A DNA stretch of 64,000 nucleotides from the NCBI GenBank assembly GCA_022821275.1, contig JAJEDY010000061.1, positions 93,800 to 157,799 of the forward strand, in the 5' to 3' direction. The notes under the pieces were generated by a model that worked only from the letters and a program-made list of their open reading frames with translations, did not search any database and was not told where the DNA came from. A program made the translations under genes and the position numbers. This stretch comes from Candidatus Latescibacterota bacterium (GTDB lineage: Bacteria > Latescibacterota > UBA2968). The stretch's first letter is position 1; each line of letters begins with the position of its first letter. Of this stretch, positions 17,855-26,125 are shown piece by piece.

Positions 17855-19067
17855 AGGCGAATTTGCAAGTTATAAGCCACTCGCACGGATCGCTAATAGC
17901 GAGCGCGTTCAGGATATTGTAAGTCGATGTAAGAAACAGGTGCCCGATGAAGGGCCAGCAGAGGCAGAGCTACTTATTGCCGATGTAAAGCCGAGCGACT
18001 GGCTACCCGATCTTGTTCTCGCTATAGATGGGAGTCTTCATCCGGTGCCTGTCGAGAATGGGTATCCTGGGGCAGAACTGGCCTATCTCACTGTTGCCTC
18101 GGTTATTATCGATGTGAAGAAACAACGCGAACTGGACCGGAATCGCCCGGTGGCTCCGTTGGTGGCGCGTACAACTGAAGGAGCAGGTAGCATCGACTGT
18201 GCGCTTCCCGGTTGCAACGTAGTTGTGGATAATGAACCGACTCCAAACGCTTCATTCCGTCGCGTATTCTTTGAGGCCATCCAGGAGAAACGCCCGTTCT
18301 CTGACGGAGAGACACTACTTGAGACATACGAGGCGCTTTTGGCGTACAAACCTTCGGCACGTTTGCAGGGATGTCCCTATGAGGATTGCGAGTTTGATTA
18401 CGACCCGCGCCCAAGTATAACGGATTGTATATGCCAACGGAAACTGAATTGGTACTCGACCGATGCCCTCCGCATTCACGAGAGGTTTAATCCAGTAGGG
18501 CTAAATGGAGCAGTTTTTACAGAGGCAATGCAGGTGTGGGAGCGGGTGTGGGTCGTGAACTTTCTTCGCTGGATTGAGCGCGATCCTCAACGCTTCCGAC
18601 TGCTGCGTAACCTCGTCATTATTCTCGATGGGCCGCTTGCGGTATTTGGACAACCAGCCTGGCTTAGCCAAGCGATTCGTCAAGAGTTAAAACGCATCAA
18701 TGAGGCTGTCCGTAAAGTGATAGATAGCGATATTCTGATCGTCGGCATCGTAAAAAGCGGGGCATTTGTCGATCACTACGAGATATTAGATACTCCTACA
18801 CATGGAACAAACGGAAACTCACGATTCAAGCCACAGACAGCAGTACTCCTCACAAACGAATATATCCGTACCCACATCGCCATCAGTACCATCAATGATA
18901 AACCGTTTGGTGAGGCCACTTACTTTGGACGGATGTTTTTCTATAAAACTTCTTCAGGTGCTCGAATTGTTGCCTCCCTTCCCTTTCTCACTGAGGATGC
19001 TCGGACATGGTCCAACTCCGCGATGGCGAGGGGGGCGTTGGCAGAGAAAATTTCAGTCGAGGTCTGA
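17844..19067 (+). CDS. NurA-domain nuclease, partner of the HerA-like ATPase
   Basis: A 407-residue protein with NurA landmarks: the first metal site AIDGS (Asp62), a second motif IILDGPLAVFG (Asp262), a lysine-containing GIVKSG strand (about 304) and a C-terminal FGRMFFYKTSSGARIVASLP stretch (about 361-380). An insert absent from minimal NurA proteins carries four cysteines (Cys177, Cys182, Cys195, Cys197) that could form a zinc ribbon. It should be a metal-dependent 5'-3' exonuclease/endonuclease working inside the HerA ring. Start codon overlaps herA by 11 bases. NurA assignment is by motif recognition; the zinc insert and any defence role are inference. Confidence 0.8.
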   Translation: MPFEGEFASYKPLARIANSERVQDIVSRCKKQVPDEGPAEAELLIADVKPSDWLPDLVLAIDGSLHPVPVENGYPGAELAYLTVASVIIDVKKQRELDRNRPVAPLVARTTEGAGSIDCALPGCNVVVDNEPTPNASFRRVFFEAIQEKRPFSDGETLLETYEALLAYKPSARLQGCPYEDCEFDYDPRPSITDCICQRKLNWYSTDALRIHERFNPVGLNGAVFTEAMQVWERVWVVNFLRWIERDPQRFRLLRNLVIILDGPLAVFGQPAWLSQAIRQELKRINEAVRKVIDSDILIVGIVKSGAFVDHYEILDTPTHGTNGNSRFKPQTAVLLTNEYIRTHIAISTINDKPFGEATYFGRMFFYKTSSGARIVASLPFLTEDARTWSNSAMARGALAEKISVEV

Positions 19068-19100
19068 TTATCTCGAACTACTTGCGGACGTGTTTGGAGG

Positions 19101-19127
19101 GGCTGCCCCACGCATGCGCGATAATGC
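19101..19127. repeat. 27-base direct repeat, copy 1
   Basis: Begins GGCTGCCCCACGCATGCG and is identical to 19160-19186, a spacing of 59 bases. This copy is followed by GCTGCGTGGG, so it also folds into a long hairpin (CCCACGCA with TGCGTGGG plus inner GCGC pairing) just after the NurA-like gene, where it could act as a terminator-like structure. Confidence 0.8.
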
Positions 19128-19159
19128 GCTGCGTGGGAAAAATTCATTTCTGAAAAACC

Positions 19160-19186
19160 GGCTGCCCCACGCATGCGCGATAATGC
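19160..19186. repeat. 27-base direct repeat, copy 2
   Basis: Exact copy of 19101-19127. It lacks the right hairpin arm, and an ATG inside it is the only possible start of the small frame that follows. Two copies only, so it is not a CRISPR array. Confidence 0.8.
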
Positions 19187-19376
19187 TATTGTCATAGTTC
19201 GCACAGATGCTCGTGAATTTACGCACTCGGCTACTCTCAAGGCATTACGAACAGCCTTTCCCAACAAGAACCTGCGTGAAGAACCTCGTCCTTTAAAAAG
19301 AAAAACACAAACCGCTCTATACGGCGATACTTCGAAGAAGCCTGGGGAAGTAGATATTATTATGACTCCCAGATGA
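19173..19376 (+). CDS. Small hypothetical protein, doubtful
   Basis: A 67-codon frame starting inside the second 27-base repeat. The product is basic and polar with no membrane segment (VIVRTDAREFTHSATLKALR near the start, a Lys/Arg-rich middle). No ribosome site precedes the ATG. It could be a real third gene of the HerA/NurA block or the tail of a gene whose front was replaced by the repeat. I do not recognise a family. Confidence 0.3.
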   Translation: MRDNAIVIVRTDAREFTHSATLKALRTAFPNKNLREEPRPLKRKTQTALYGDTSKKPGEVDIIMTPR

Positions 19377-19388
19377 TCTTATTTCTCC

Positions 19389-19417
19389 TTGCCCTGATAT
19401 ATCTTGTTCCCTATCTT
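19389..19417 (+). promoter_or_regulatory. Possible promoter for the two small genes at 19.5-20.1 kb
   Basis: TTGCCC (19389-19394) and TATCTT (19412-19417) with a 17-base spacer, about 70 bases before the start of the 110-residue gene. Moderate match. Confidence 0.4.
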
Positions 19418-19484
19418 TTTTCAGGTAAGGGGATCAGGCATCATCTTCTGAGGGGAAACACATATAAGGAAGGGGTCTATAAGA

Positions 19485-19817
19485 ATGGGTATTAGATTAG
19501 GAAGAAACATACCGCCAACTGTAGATGATCACAATATTTTTGCTATTATATTAAATACACCGAACTCAGAAAAACTCGAAAAAGAGATTAAAGAGACATA
19601 CCCTGATTATTACCAAATATCTGATAATTGTTTCCTGGTATCCAGTCCGCAGATTGCAGATGAGGTCGCCAATACCATTAAACTTAAAGGGCCGGATCGT
19701 ATTGAAGAAACCAGTGGTGTTGTTTTCAAGTTGAATGGTAGTTATGCTGGTTACAGTTATCAATCTTTGTGGGATTGGATGGATCTGAAGCACGAATCGC
19801 GGGGGGTTAAATTTTGA
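19485..19817 (+). CDS. Hypothetical protein, 110 residues
   Basis: Soluble protein of unknown function. The ATG at 19485 follows AGGAAGGGG, a good ribosome site. The sequence mixes acidic helices (SEKLEKEIKETYPDYYQISD) with short strands and ends in an aromatic-rich segment (YAGYSYQSLWDWMDL), suggesting a small alpha/beta fold. Its stop overlaps the TTG start of the next gene, so the two form a translationally coupled pair. Codon use is AT-leaning like the HerA/NurA genes. No family recognised. Confidence 0.75.
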   Translation: MGIRLGRNIPPTVDDHNIFAIILNTPNSEKLEKEIKETYPDYYQISDNCFLVSSPQIADEVANTIKLKGPDRIEETSGVVFKLNGSYAGYSYQSLWDWMDLKHESRGVKF

Positions 19818-20068
19818 ACGAAGGGCACAATCCTCCGGGGTCAGATGATATTCTTACGGCGAGATCCGTAGAGATTGAGAAGAATACCGAATCTCGTTTG
19901 GTGCGGTTAGAGACAGATATGAAATACCTCGCCACAAAAAATGATATTGAAAAATTGAAAGTTTGGATAATAGGAGGGGCTTTAGCAGGACTCCTTGCAT
20001 TCATTATAGCCATCATCCATACATTTACGACGCTATTGACTAAATTCGTTGAAAAGGTAATTCAATAA
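19814..20068 (+). CDS. Small coiled-coil, single-pass membrane protein
   Basis: 84 residues from a TTG that overlaps the preceding stop (TTGA at 19814). A heptad-like stretch (ESRLVRLETDMKYLATKNDI, about 26-45) leads straight into one hydrophobic helix (VWIIGGALAGLLAFIIAIIH, about 50-69) and a short tail. The layout, an N-terminal coiled coil then one membrane helix, resembles small XhlA/Bdr-like proteins. With the preceding 110-residue protein it forms a two-gene unit closed by the terminator at 20100. Function unknown; a membrane-acting effector next to a HerA/NurA pair is an inference worth testing. Confidence 0.7.
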   Translation: MNEGHNPPGSDDILTARSVEIEKNTESRLVRLETDMKYLATKNDIEKLKVWIIGGALAGLLAFIIAIIHTFTTLLTKFVEKVIQ

Positions 20069-20099
20069 TAGACAAATCTACACCGTAACCAACAAAAAG

Positions 20100-20125
20100 G
20101 GAGCGGATTGATCCGCTCCTTTTTC
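20100..20125 (+). terminator. Rho-independent terminator closing the accessory block
   Basis: GGAGCGGAT (20100-20108) pairs with ATCCGCTCC (20111-20119), followed by TTTTTC. The frame that would extend the GH5 gene upstream to a TTG at 20108 begins inside this hairpin, which argues for the later ATG. Confidence 0.88.
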
Positions 20126-20143
20126 TATTCACACGCTTCTAAA

Positions 20144-21337
20144 ATGACCCTTCGCATATTGATATCCGTCGCATTGTCGGCACTACTCTTCACCAGCAGT
20201 ACCATAGCCGACCCTTCTAAAATCGCCTTCTGGGACACACAACGCAAAGGCGCCAATCAACAAAATGCACAACACCGTCCCGAATGGTACGTTGCGGCAG
20301 GAGAATTGGGATTGGATTATGTACGCCTCCTACCCGATTCATGGCCCGCCGATGGCAGGGACTTCCTGATTGGCAACGCGGACAACTTCGAGACAATCAA
20401 CGAAACCGACCTATCCCTATTGATCAAAGCACTCGACGAAGCCGAACGCAACGGGATCAAAGTCGTCCTTACAATGCTCAACTTACCCGGCGCACGCTGG
20501 AAACAACTCAACAATGACCAGGACGATGCGCGACTCTGGAAAGACAAAAAATATCATCTACAAGCCTTCGAATTCTGGCGTCAACTCGCCGCGCGCCTGA
20601 AAACACACCCCGCCATCGTCGCCTACAATCCCCTCAACGAACCACACCCGGACAGGGCATTCGGCTTTGACGCGCCAGACGAAAACTTCGCCCAGTGGTT
20701 CAAGCGCATCCAGAACACGCCAGCCGACCTCAACCAATTCAACCGGGAAATGGTCAAAGCAATCCGCTCCGTAGATACACACACCCCCATCATCCTCGAC
20801 GGCTGGTTCTATGCATCTCCCAAGGCATTCGATTATAATCGACCCATTGAAGATGACAAGGTCTTATACGCCTTTCACAACCCCGGTCCCTGGCAAATGG
20901 TAACCTATCGCGTCAATCAGGGCAGATACGCCTATCCGGACCGCGTGCCCAAATCGTGGAATGGACCAACGGAATCCTGGACCATTGATCGCCTTGCGCG
21001 GGAAATGCAGGCGGTACAAAAATTCTCCGAACAATACAACATACCCGCACATCGAATCATCGCCTCGGAATTCTGGTACGACCGTCGCCTTGAAGGCGCG
21101 GCAGCATATATGGCCGACCTCATCGAAATCTATAACCAGCGCGGCTGGCACTGGGCTTTTTACGCATATCGCGGCAGCGGCACCTGGACGGGACTCGATT
21201 ACGAAATCGCGCCAGATCAAAAAATGGGTTGGCGTTATTGGCAGGCCATTGAACAGGGCAAAGATCCCGAATCTCTCAAACCGAGAGGACCCAATCCATT
21301 GTGGGAAATACTGCAGCGGCAGTTTGAAAAAAAATGA
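20144..21337 (+). CDS. Secreted glycoside hydrolase family 5-like cellulase/mannanase
   Basis: A 397-residue exported enzyme. The ATG at 20144 opens a classical signal peptide (MTLRILISVALSALLFTSS, cleavage near IAD). The TIM-barrel catalytic pair is visible: the acid/base Glu166 in NPLNEPH and the nucleophile Glu309 in IIASEFWYD. An HNPGPW strand supplies the usual His/Tyr-type subsite residues. It should cut beta-linked glucans or mannans outside the cytoplasm. GC-rich codon use like the core genes, so it is probably resident rather than part of the transferred block, although it lies inside the same pair of flanking repeats. Confidence 0.88.
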   Translation: MTLRILISVALSALLFTSSTIADPSKIAFWDTQRKGANQQNAQHRPEWYVAAGELGLDYVRLLPDSWPADGRDFLIGNADNFETINETDLSLLIKALDEAERNGIKVVLTMLNLPGARWKQLNNDQDDARLWKDKKYHLQAFEFWRQLAARLKTHPAIVAYNPLNEPHPDRAFGFDAPDENFAQWFKRIQNTPADLNQFNREMVKAIRSVDTHTPIILDGWFYASPKAFDYNRPIEDDKVLYAFHNPGPWQMVTYRVNQGRYAYPDRVPKSWNGPTESWTIDRLAREMQAVQKFSEQYNIPAHRIIASEFWYDRRLEGAAAYMADLIEIYNQRGWHWAFYAYRGSGTWTGLDYEIAPDQKMGWRYWQAIEQGKDPESLKPRGPNPLWEILQRQFEKK

Positions 21338-21410
21338 AAAAGATTTAAATTGGTAGAAGTACTGTGTAACATCAGTGGTCTGTCAAAAAAATTTGCTAAT
21401 ATATTTTTCT

Positions 21411-21490
21411 GATAGACTGGATTGCGGCTTACACCCTGCCGCAGTGACAACCGCCGTTCGTCACGCCTGCATGTTTTAAGCAGGCGTCCA
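21411..21490. repeat. Dispersed repeat family A, copy between GH5 and SDR genes
   Basis: Starts GATAGACTGGATTGCGGCTT, with CCGCAGTGAC closing the outer arm, and includes a nested hairpin (CGCCTGC 21464-21470 with GCAGGCG 21480-21486 around ATGTTTTAA). The left 40 bases are the inverted partner of 16078-16117. Related to the copies at 27271, 29279 and 51094. Confidence 0.7.
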
Positions 21491-21586
21491 GTGGATTAAA
21501 GTAAGATACTTATTTGACGAACCACTACGTAACATCAATTCTTAATTTTTAATTCCTAATTCCTACAGCATCCTCAGGAGGATTTA

Positions 21587-22366
21587 ATGTCATTGTTTTT
21601 ACTCGAAGGTCGCGTCGCCATAGTAACTGGAGCGGGGCGTGGTATTGGACGTGGTATTGCAGAGGGATTGGCTGCACAGGGCGCGAAAATTGTATGTGCT
21701 GCGCGCACGCGGTCTCAATTAGACGAAGTCGTAGCCGCAATACGGGAGGCGGGAGGCGACGCAATCGCATATGAAATGGACATGAAAGACCTGGACTCCG
21801 TGCGCGGTGGCGTCGAAACAGCACTTGAAACATATGGACAAATCGATATCCTCGTCAACAACGCGGGCATGAACATACGCGAGCCATTTGAAGACGTAAC
21901 AGAAGAACACTACGACGAAATCATGGCCGTCAACTTGAAGGGCCTCTACTTCTTAACGCAGGCCGTAGTCAAACACATGATCTCGCGCAAACAGGGCAAA
22001 ATCATCCACATCGGCTCATTGACAACGGACTGGTCCTTATCGCAAATCTCGGTCTATACCGCCACCAAAGGCGCCGTTGGGCAACTCGCCAAAGCTCAGG
22101 CATTAGAACTCGGCGAGCACAACATCCAGGTCAACACAATATGCCCGGGCTTTATACTCACGTCATTGACCGAACGGCTCTGGGCAGACCCCACAATGCG
22201 CGAATGGGGTGAATCCCGTCTGCCCATAAAGCGATTGGCAACCCCCGAAGACCTCGTCGGCACCGCCGTATTCCTCGCCGCGCCTGCATCGGACTACGTC
22301 ACCGGACAATCCATCTACGTAGATGGCGGATTCATGGCCGGCGAAGCCTGGCCCTTGCCGGAGTAA
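21587..22366 (+). CDS. Short-chain dehydrogenase/reductase (gluconate 5-dehydrogenase/FabG-like)
   Basis: A 259-residue classical SDR. The cofactor motif is TGAGRGIG (about 15-22), NNAG follows at about 91, and the catalytic Ser and YxxxK are present (IGSL about 143, YTATK about 157). A strong ribosome site (AGGAGG) precedes the ATG. The start of the aldose epimerase gene lies 11 bases downstream, so this enzyme is likely to act on a sugar or sugar acid rather than a fatty-acyl chain. Cytoplasmic, NAD(P)-dependent. The exact substrate is not readable. Confidence 0.92.
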   Translation: MSLFLLEGRVAIVTGAGRGIGRGIAEGLAAQGAKIVCAARTRSQLDEVVAAIREAGGDAIAYEMDMKDLDSVRGGVETALETYGQIDILVNNAGMNIREPFEDVTEEHYDEIMAVNLKGLYFLTQAVVKHMISRKQGKIIHIGSLTTDWSLSQISVYTATKGAVGQLAKAQALELGEHNIQVNTICPGFILTSLTERLWADPTMREWGESRLPIKRLATPEDLVGTAVFLAAPASDYVTGQSIYVDGGFMAGEAWPLPE

Positions 22367-22376
22367 GGGGAAAACA

Positions 22377-23372
22377 ATGGCGCAATATGACATACAACGA
22401 GAAGACTTCCACGGACACGCGCGCTACGTATTGCGCGATCTCGAATCCAATCGTGAAGCCAGTATTTTGCCCTCTGTAGGCAACAACTGCATCTCCTACA
22501 AAATCCCAAAAGATGACGGACTATTGGAACTGCTCTATCCCCCGCCCGATCCCGACACCCTGAAAGGCCGCGCAAGCGGATACGGCACACCCATATTATA
22601 CCCCTGGCCCAACCGCATAGACAGCGGCAAATTCTCATTTGACGGCGTGGAATACCAGCTCCAAACCCCTGCCCCGAACGAACACGCCTCTCACGGCTAC
22701 GTCCACGAACGCCCCTGGCGCGTAGTCGCATCCGGTACCTCAGAAAGCGCGTGGATAACCAGCGTCTTCACATCGACGGACTTCCCGGAAATCGGCGCAC
22801 ACTTTCCCTTCCCCTTTGAAGCGCGGGTAACATATCGACTCGTGGACGGCGTACTATCCCTCGAATTTGAAGGCACCAACGTAGGCGAAAGCGACATGCC
22901 CGTCGGCCTGGGCATCCACCCGTATTTCCCCCTACCCCTCACTGAAAAAGGCAACCGGGATACATGCACCGTGCGCATGCCCGCATCCACGTACTGGCCC
23001 TTGCGCGACGACCCCATTCCCACAGGAGAAATCTTACCCGTTGAAAGCACAATATTTGACGTACGCAAAAACACGCCATTGAAAGACCGGTATTACGACA
23101 ACGTCTGGTCCGGCGTCTCTCTAACCGACGGATGGAGCAGATGCGAGTACACCGATCCAACCGAAGGCGTCACCATCGCAATGGAAGCCAATGACGCATT
23201 CCGCGAACTCGTACTCTACGCCCCCGACACCCGTCCAATCGTATGCTTTGAACCCTACACCTGTGTCACCAACGCCTTCAATCTGCAAAACCAGGGCATC
23301 GACGCGGGCCTGATACGCCTCCAACCCGGCGAGAAGCTGACTGGAATAATGAAAATTATTGGTGAAGCATGA
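22377..23372 (+). CDS. Aldose 1-epimerase family protein
   Basis: A 331-residue galactose-mutarotase-fold enzyme interconverting alpha and beta anomers. The ATG at 22377 follows AAGGGG. Diagnostic segments include GTPILYPWPNRIDSGKFSFD with the conserved Asn-Arg, HGYVHERPW with the catalytic His, and GLGIHPYF with the second His. It begins 11 bases after the SDR stop and its last bases overlap the HD-domain gene (ATGA at 23369), so three genes form one operon. An earlier in-frame ATG at 22323 lies inside the SDR gene and lacks a ribosome site. Confidence 0.9.
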   Translation: MAQYDIQREDFHGHARYVLRDLESNREASILPSVGNNCISYKIPKDDGLLELLYPPPDPDTLKGRASGYGTPILYPWPNRIDSGKFSFDGVEYQLQTPAPNEHASHGYVHERPWRVVASGTSESAWITSVFTSTDFPEIGAHFPFPFEARVTYRLVDGVLSLEFEGTNVGESDMPVGLGIHPYFPLPLTEKGNRDTCTVRMPASTYWPLRDDPIPTGEILPVESTIFDVRKNTPLKDRYYDNVWSGVSLTDGWSRCEYTDPTEGVTIAMEANDAFRELVLYAPDTRPIVCFEPYTCVTNAFNLQNQGIDAGLIRLQPGEKLTGIMKIIGEA

Positions 23373-23962
23373 CCGACCGACTACAACAACAAATCGCATT
23401 TCTCCTCGAAATCGATAAACTCAAGCAAATTTTTCGGCAAACCTATTTGCTCGACGAAACCCGCAAAGAAAACGACGCCGAACACTCGTGGCATTTTGCC
23501 ATGTTCGCACTCATCCTCGCGGAATACGCACCCGAACCAGTGGATATCCTGAAAGTCATCAAAATGGCACTGGTACACGACCTCGTAGAAATCGACGCGG
23601 GCGACACCTTTCTCTACGACGAATCGGGCAATGCCGACAAAGCCGAGCGCGAAGCAAAAGCCGCCGACCGCATCTTTGCGCTCTTGCCTGCAGAACAGGG
23701 ACGCGAAATACGCGCATTGTGGGAGGAATTTGAAGAAAAAGAAACGCCCGAGGCAAAATTCGCGGGCGCAATAGACCGATTCCAACCCTTTCTGCACAAT
23801 TGCAATACTCAAGGACGCGCCTGGCAAGAGCACGGAATCACCGCCGACCGCGTCTTGCAAAGCAACAGCCACATCTCAATCGGCGCGCCCATTCTGTGGA
23901 ACCGCGTGCAAGAACTGGTTGATGAAATGGTCGCTGAGGGATATATTGAGGATAAGAAATAG
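23369..23962 (+). CDS. HD-domain phosphohydrolase (YfbR/5'-deoxynucleotidase-like)
   Basis: A 197-residue metal-dependent phosphohydrolase of the HD_3 branch. The metal ligands are seen as EHSWHFAMFA (His about 35), VHDLVEIDAGD (His-Asp about 71-72) and a distal Asp in AIDRFQPFLHN (about 134). Relatives remove phosphate from deoxynucleoside monophosphates. The gene starts by ATGA overlap with the aldose epimerase gene. Such enzymes can also serve as nucleotide-depletion defence factors, but nothing here supports that over housekeeping. Confidence 0.88.
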   Translation: MTDRLQQQIAFLLEIDKLKQIFRQTYLLDETRKENDAEHSWHFAMFALILAEYAPEPVDILKVIKMALVHDLVEIDAGDTFLYDESGNADKAEREAKAADRIFALLPAEQGREIRALWEEFEEKETPEAKFAGAIDRFQPFLHNCNTQGRAWQEHGITADRVLQSNSHISIGAPILWNRVQELVDEMVAEGYIEDKK

Positions 23963-23974
23963 AGGAACGAAGTA

Positions 23975-24187
23975 ATGAACAAGCCAATAAAAACAGAAGC
24001 AGATTACAAAGCCGCCCTCGCGCGTGCAGACGAGATTTTTGATGCAAAACCGGGAACATCAGAGGGTGAAGAGTTGGAATCACTCGTTACTTTGATCGAG
24101 CATTACGAAGATACAGCCTACCCAATTGACCTGCCCGACCCAATTACGGCCATCAAGTTTCGGCTGGCGCAACAGGGGTTAAAGTAA
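23975..24187 (+). CDS. HigA-type antitoxin N-terminal domain, lacking the DNA-binding half
   Basis: A 70-residue protein matching the N-terminal half of HigA-like antitoxins (IKTEADYKAALARADEIFDA then LVTLIEHYEDTAYPIDLPDP, ending AIKFRLAQQGLK). In full-length relatives a Cro/C1-type helix-turn-helix follows at exactly this point; here a TAA ends the frame and no helix-turn-helix is visible in the next bases in any frame. No HigB toxin lies beside it. A ribosome site is weak (AGAGGAACG). It may be a decayed antitoxin or a stand-alone anti-addiction fragment. Confidence 0.7.
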   Translation: MNKPIKTEADYKAALARADEIFDAKPGTSEGEELESLVTLIEHYEDTAYPIDLPDPITAIKFRLAQQGLK

Positions 24188-24254
24188 ATCTGGAAAGGCT
24201 CTCTATTTGACAACACCAATTTGATTATCCGGCTAAAAAATGGGAGGACCAAAA

Positions 24255-26111
24255 ATGAGCCAGACACTCAAGGACTTATTGAATGACAGTTTTGACCGGC
24301 ATGCGGAGCGCACGGCGGTTCGCGTATTGCGCCAGCCAGAGGAACCCGGCGAAAGGCGATTGCAATATCTGCCGTTGACATATCGGCAATTGAAGGTACA
24401 GCGAGACCGATTGGCATCGGGCCTGGCGCAACTGGGATTGGAAAAGGGGCAGCGCATCGGGCTATTGACCGATGGCGGTCTGGAATCTGTCCTGGTCTTT
24501 CTATCTTGCGATATGCTGGGATTATCCGCAGTGCCCATCTGCAACAAATTGCCCGACGATCTGCTGGTACACAGCATCAACCACTCGGGCGTTTCCTATT
24601 TGTTCACAGATGAAAGAAGTTTGGAACAGGTCGAACGCGTACGCGAGCAACTGATCAATCCCCCCCAGATCGTCCTGACAGAAGGACAGGGCGATGGCGC
24701 ACGCTCATTTTTTGAACTAACTCAAAAAGGCGCAGAATCACCACCGCCAGACATAGCAATAGAACCCGATGACGAATCGAAAATCGTGTACACATCGGGA
24801 TCATCGGGATTGCCCAAAGGCGTGGTACAAACCCATCGCAATCTCGTCGGCAATATCCTGTCCGTATGGGATACAATCAGCAACCGCGACCCCCTCATCT
24901 TATTCAAATCCGCGCCCGACTATCACACCATGGGCATATTGAACATCTATTACCCCCTATCAAAAGGCTGGACATTAGACCTGGCGCGGTCGCCAGATCG
25001 CGTACTGGTGGATATTCGATATTCCGAACCCCATGGCTTTTTAACTGTCCCCCTGATCTTGGACAAAGTATTTGGCAACGTGCGAAAAGAAATTGATGCC
25101 GGCGGTGCAAAAGGCGCATTAATCGCCCGGTCACTGCGCGCCAAACAGCGCATTACACGCGGTGAAGCATCGGTCATTGACCACCTCGTCAATGCCACAC
25201 TGGGCAAAAAAGTCGTCGGACAAATCAAAGAAAAACTCTCGCAGCGCGTGGGCAGCCGTCTCGAATTGTTAATCGTCGGCTCGGCAAAAGCCGACCCCGA
25301 AGCCCTCGACTTTTTCCAGGACGTGCTTGACATCACCTCCCTCGAAGGTTATGGCGTCACCGAATGCAGCCCCCTGATCGCGGCAAATGTCCTGAACGGA
25401 CAAAAAACAGGCACCGTTGGAAAGCCACTACAAGAAGTAAAAATCATCGCCGAAACAGGCGAAGAAATTGCCCACGGAGACCCCCAGACAAAAACCTATA
25501 GCGGCAGCGGCGATGGCATTGGCGAATTGTGGGTACACGGCAACCACGTCATGACGGGATATCTCGACGACCCCGAACGCACCGCCGAAGTACTCGTAAC
25601 CGATGAAGCGGGCAAAGTGTGGTATCGCACAGGTGATTTATTCAGCATGGACGACGAGGGATTCTTGACCTTCCAGGGGCGCCTCGGACGGCAGTTTAAA
25701 TTGAGCAACGGCGAATTTGTCAACCCAGAACGTCTCGAACGCATCTTCGCGCGCGCTTCGCTCATCGAACACGTCTTAATCTGCGGCGACCAGACCCGCA
25801 CATTTCCACTCCCCGTTATAACCGTAAATATAGAAGAGGCACAATTGCAAACAGATATCCCCGATCTACCCACAGACGACGAAGTAGCACTGTGTACCCA
25901 CCCCGCAATAGCCGAACGCATTCGCGAGCAACTGTTAAAAGAAGCCACAGCATCTGGCCTTCCCGCGCACGAACGTCCGCAAAAGATACTGGTCTTGCCG
26001 GACCAGCTAAGCGAAGAAACGGGAACCCTCACGCGGGGATTGAAAAAGGTCGTACCCAAGAGAATAGAAGAAATATATGGAAACGAAATCGCCGCAACTT
26101 ATGATGGATAA
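24255..26111 (+). CDS. AMP-forming long-chain acyl-CoA synthetase family protein
   Basis: A 618-residue adenylate-forming enzyme that activates a fatty or other carboxylic acid with ATP and then CoA. The ATP-binding P-loop-like motif is VYTSGSSGLPKGVVQTH (about 180), followed by GYGVTECSP and the hinge region WYRTGDLFSMDDEGFLTFQGR. The C-terminal swinging domain includes FKLSNGEFVNPERLE. The ATG at 24255 lies 7 bases after GGGAGGA, preferred over the ATG at 24240. It stands alone between a HigA fragment and a repeat. Chain-length preference cannot be told from sequence alone. Confidence 0.9.
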   Translation: MSQTLKDLLNDSFDRHAERTAVRVLRQPEEPGERRLQYLPLTYRQLKVQRDRLASGLAQLGLEKGQRIGLLTDGGLESVLVFLSCDMLGLSAVPICNKLPDDLLVHSINHSGVSYLFTDERSLEQVERVREQLINPPQIVLTEGQGDGARSFFELTQKGAESPPPDIAIEPDDESKIVYTSGSSGLPKGVVQTHRNLVGNILSVWDTISNRDPLILFKSAPDYHTMGILNIYYPLSKGWTLDLARSPDRVLVDIRYSEPHGFLTVPLILDKVFGNVRKEIDAGGAKGALIARSLRAKQRITRGEASVIDHLVNATLGKKVVGQIKEKLSQRVGSRLELLIVGSAKADPEALDFFQDVLDITSLEGYGVTECSPLIAANVLNGQKTGTVGKPLQEVKIIAETGEEIAHGDPQTKTYSGSGDGIGELWVHGNHVMTGYLDDPERTAEVLVTDEAGKVWYRTGDLFSMDDEGFLTFQGRLGRQFKLSNGEFVNPERLERIFARASLIEHVLICGDQTRTFPLPVITVNIEEAQLQTDIPDLPTDDEVALCTHPAIAERIREQLLKEATASGLPAHERPQKILVLPDQLSEETGTLTRGLKKVVPKRIEEIYGNEIAATYDG

Positions 26112-26125
26112 ACCCAAAATCTTAT

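Noticed and set aside
19101..19186. CRISPR array
   Set aside because: Only two copies of the repeat, 27 bases with one 32-base gap, and no adjacent cas genes.
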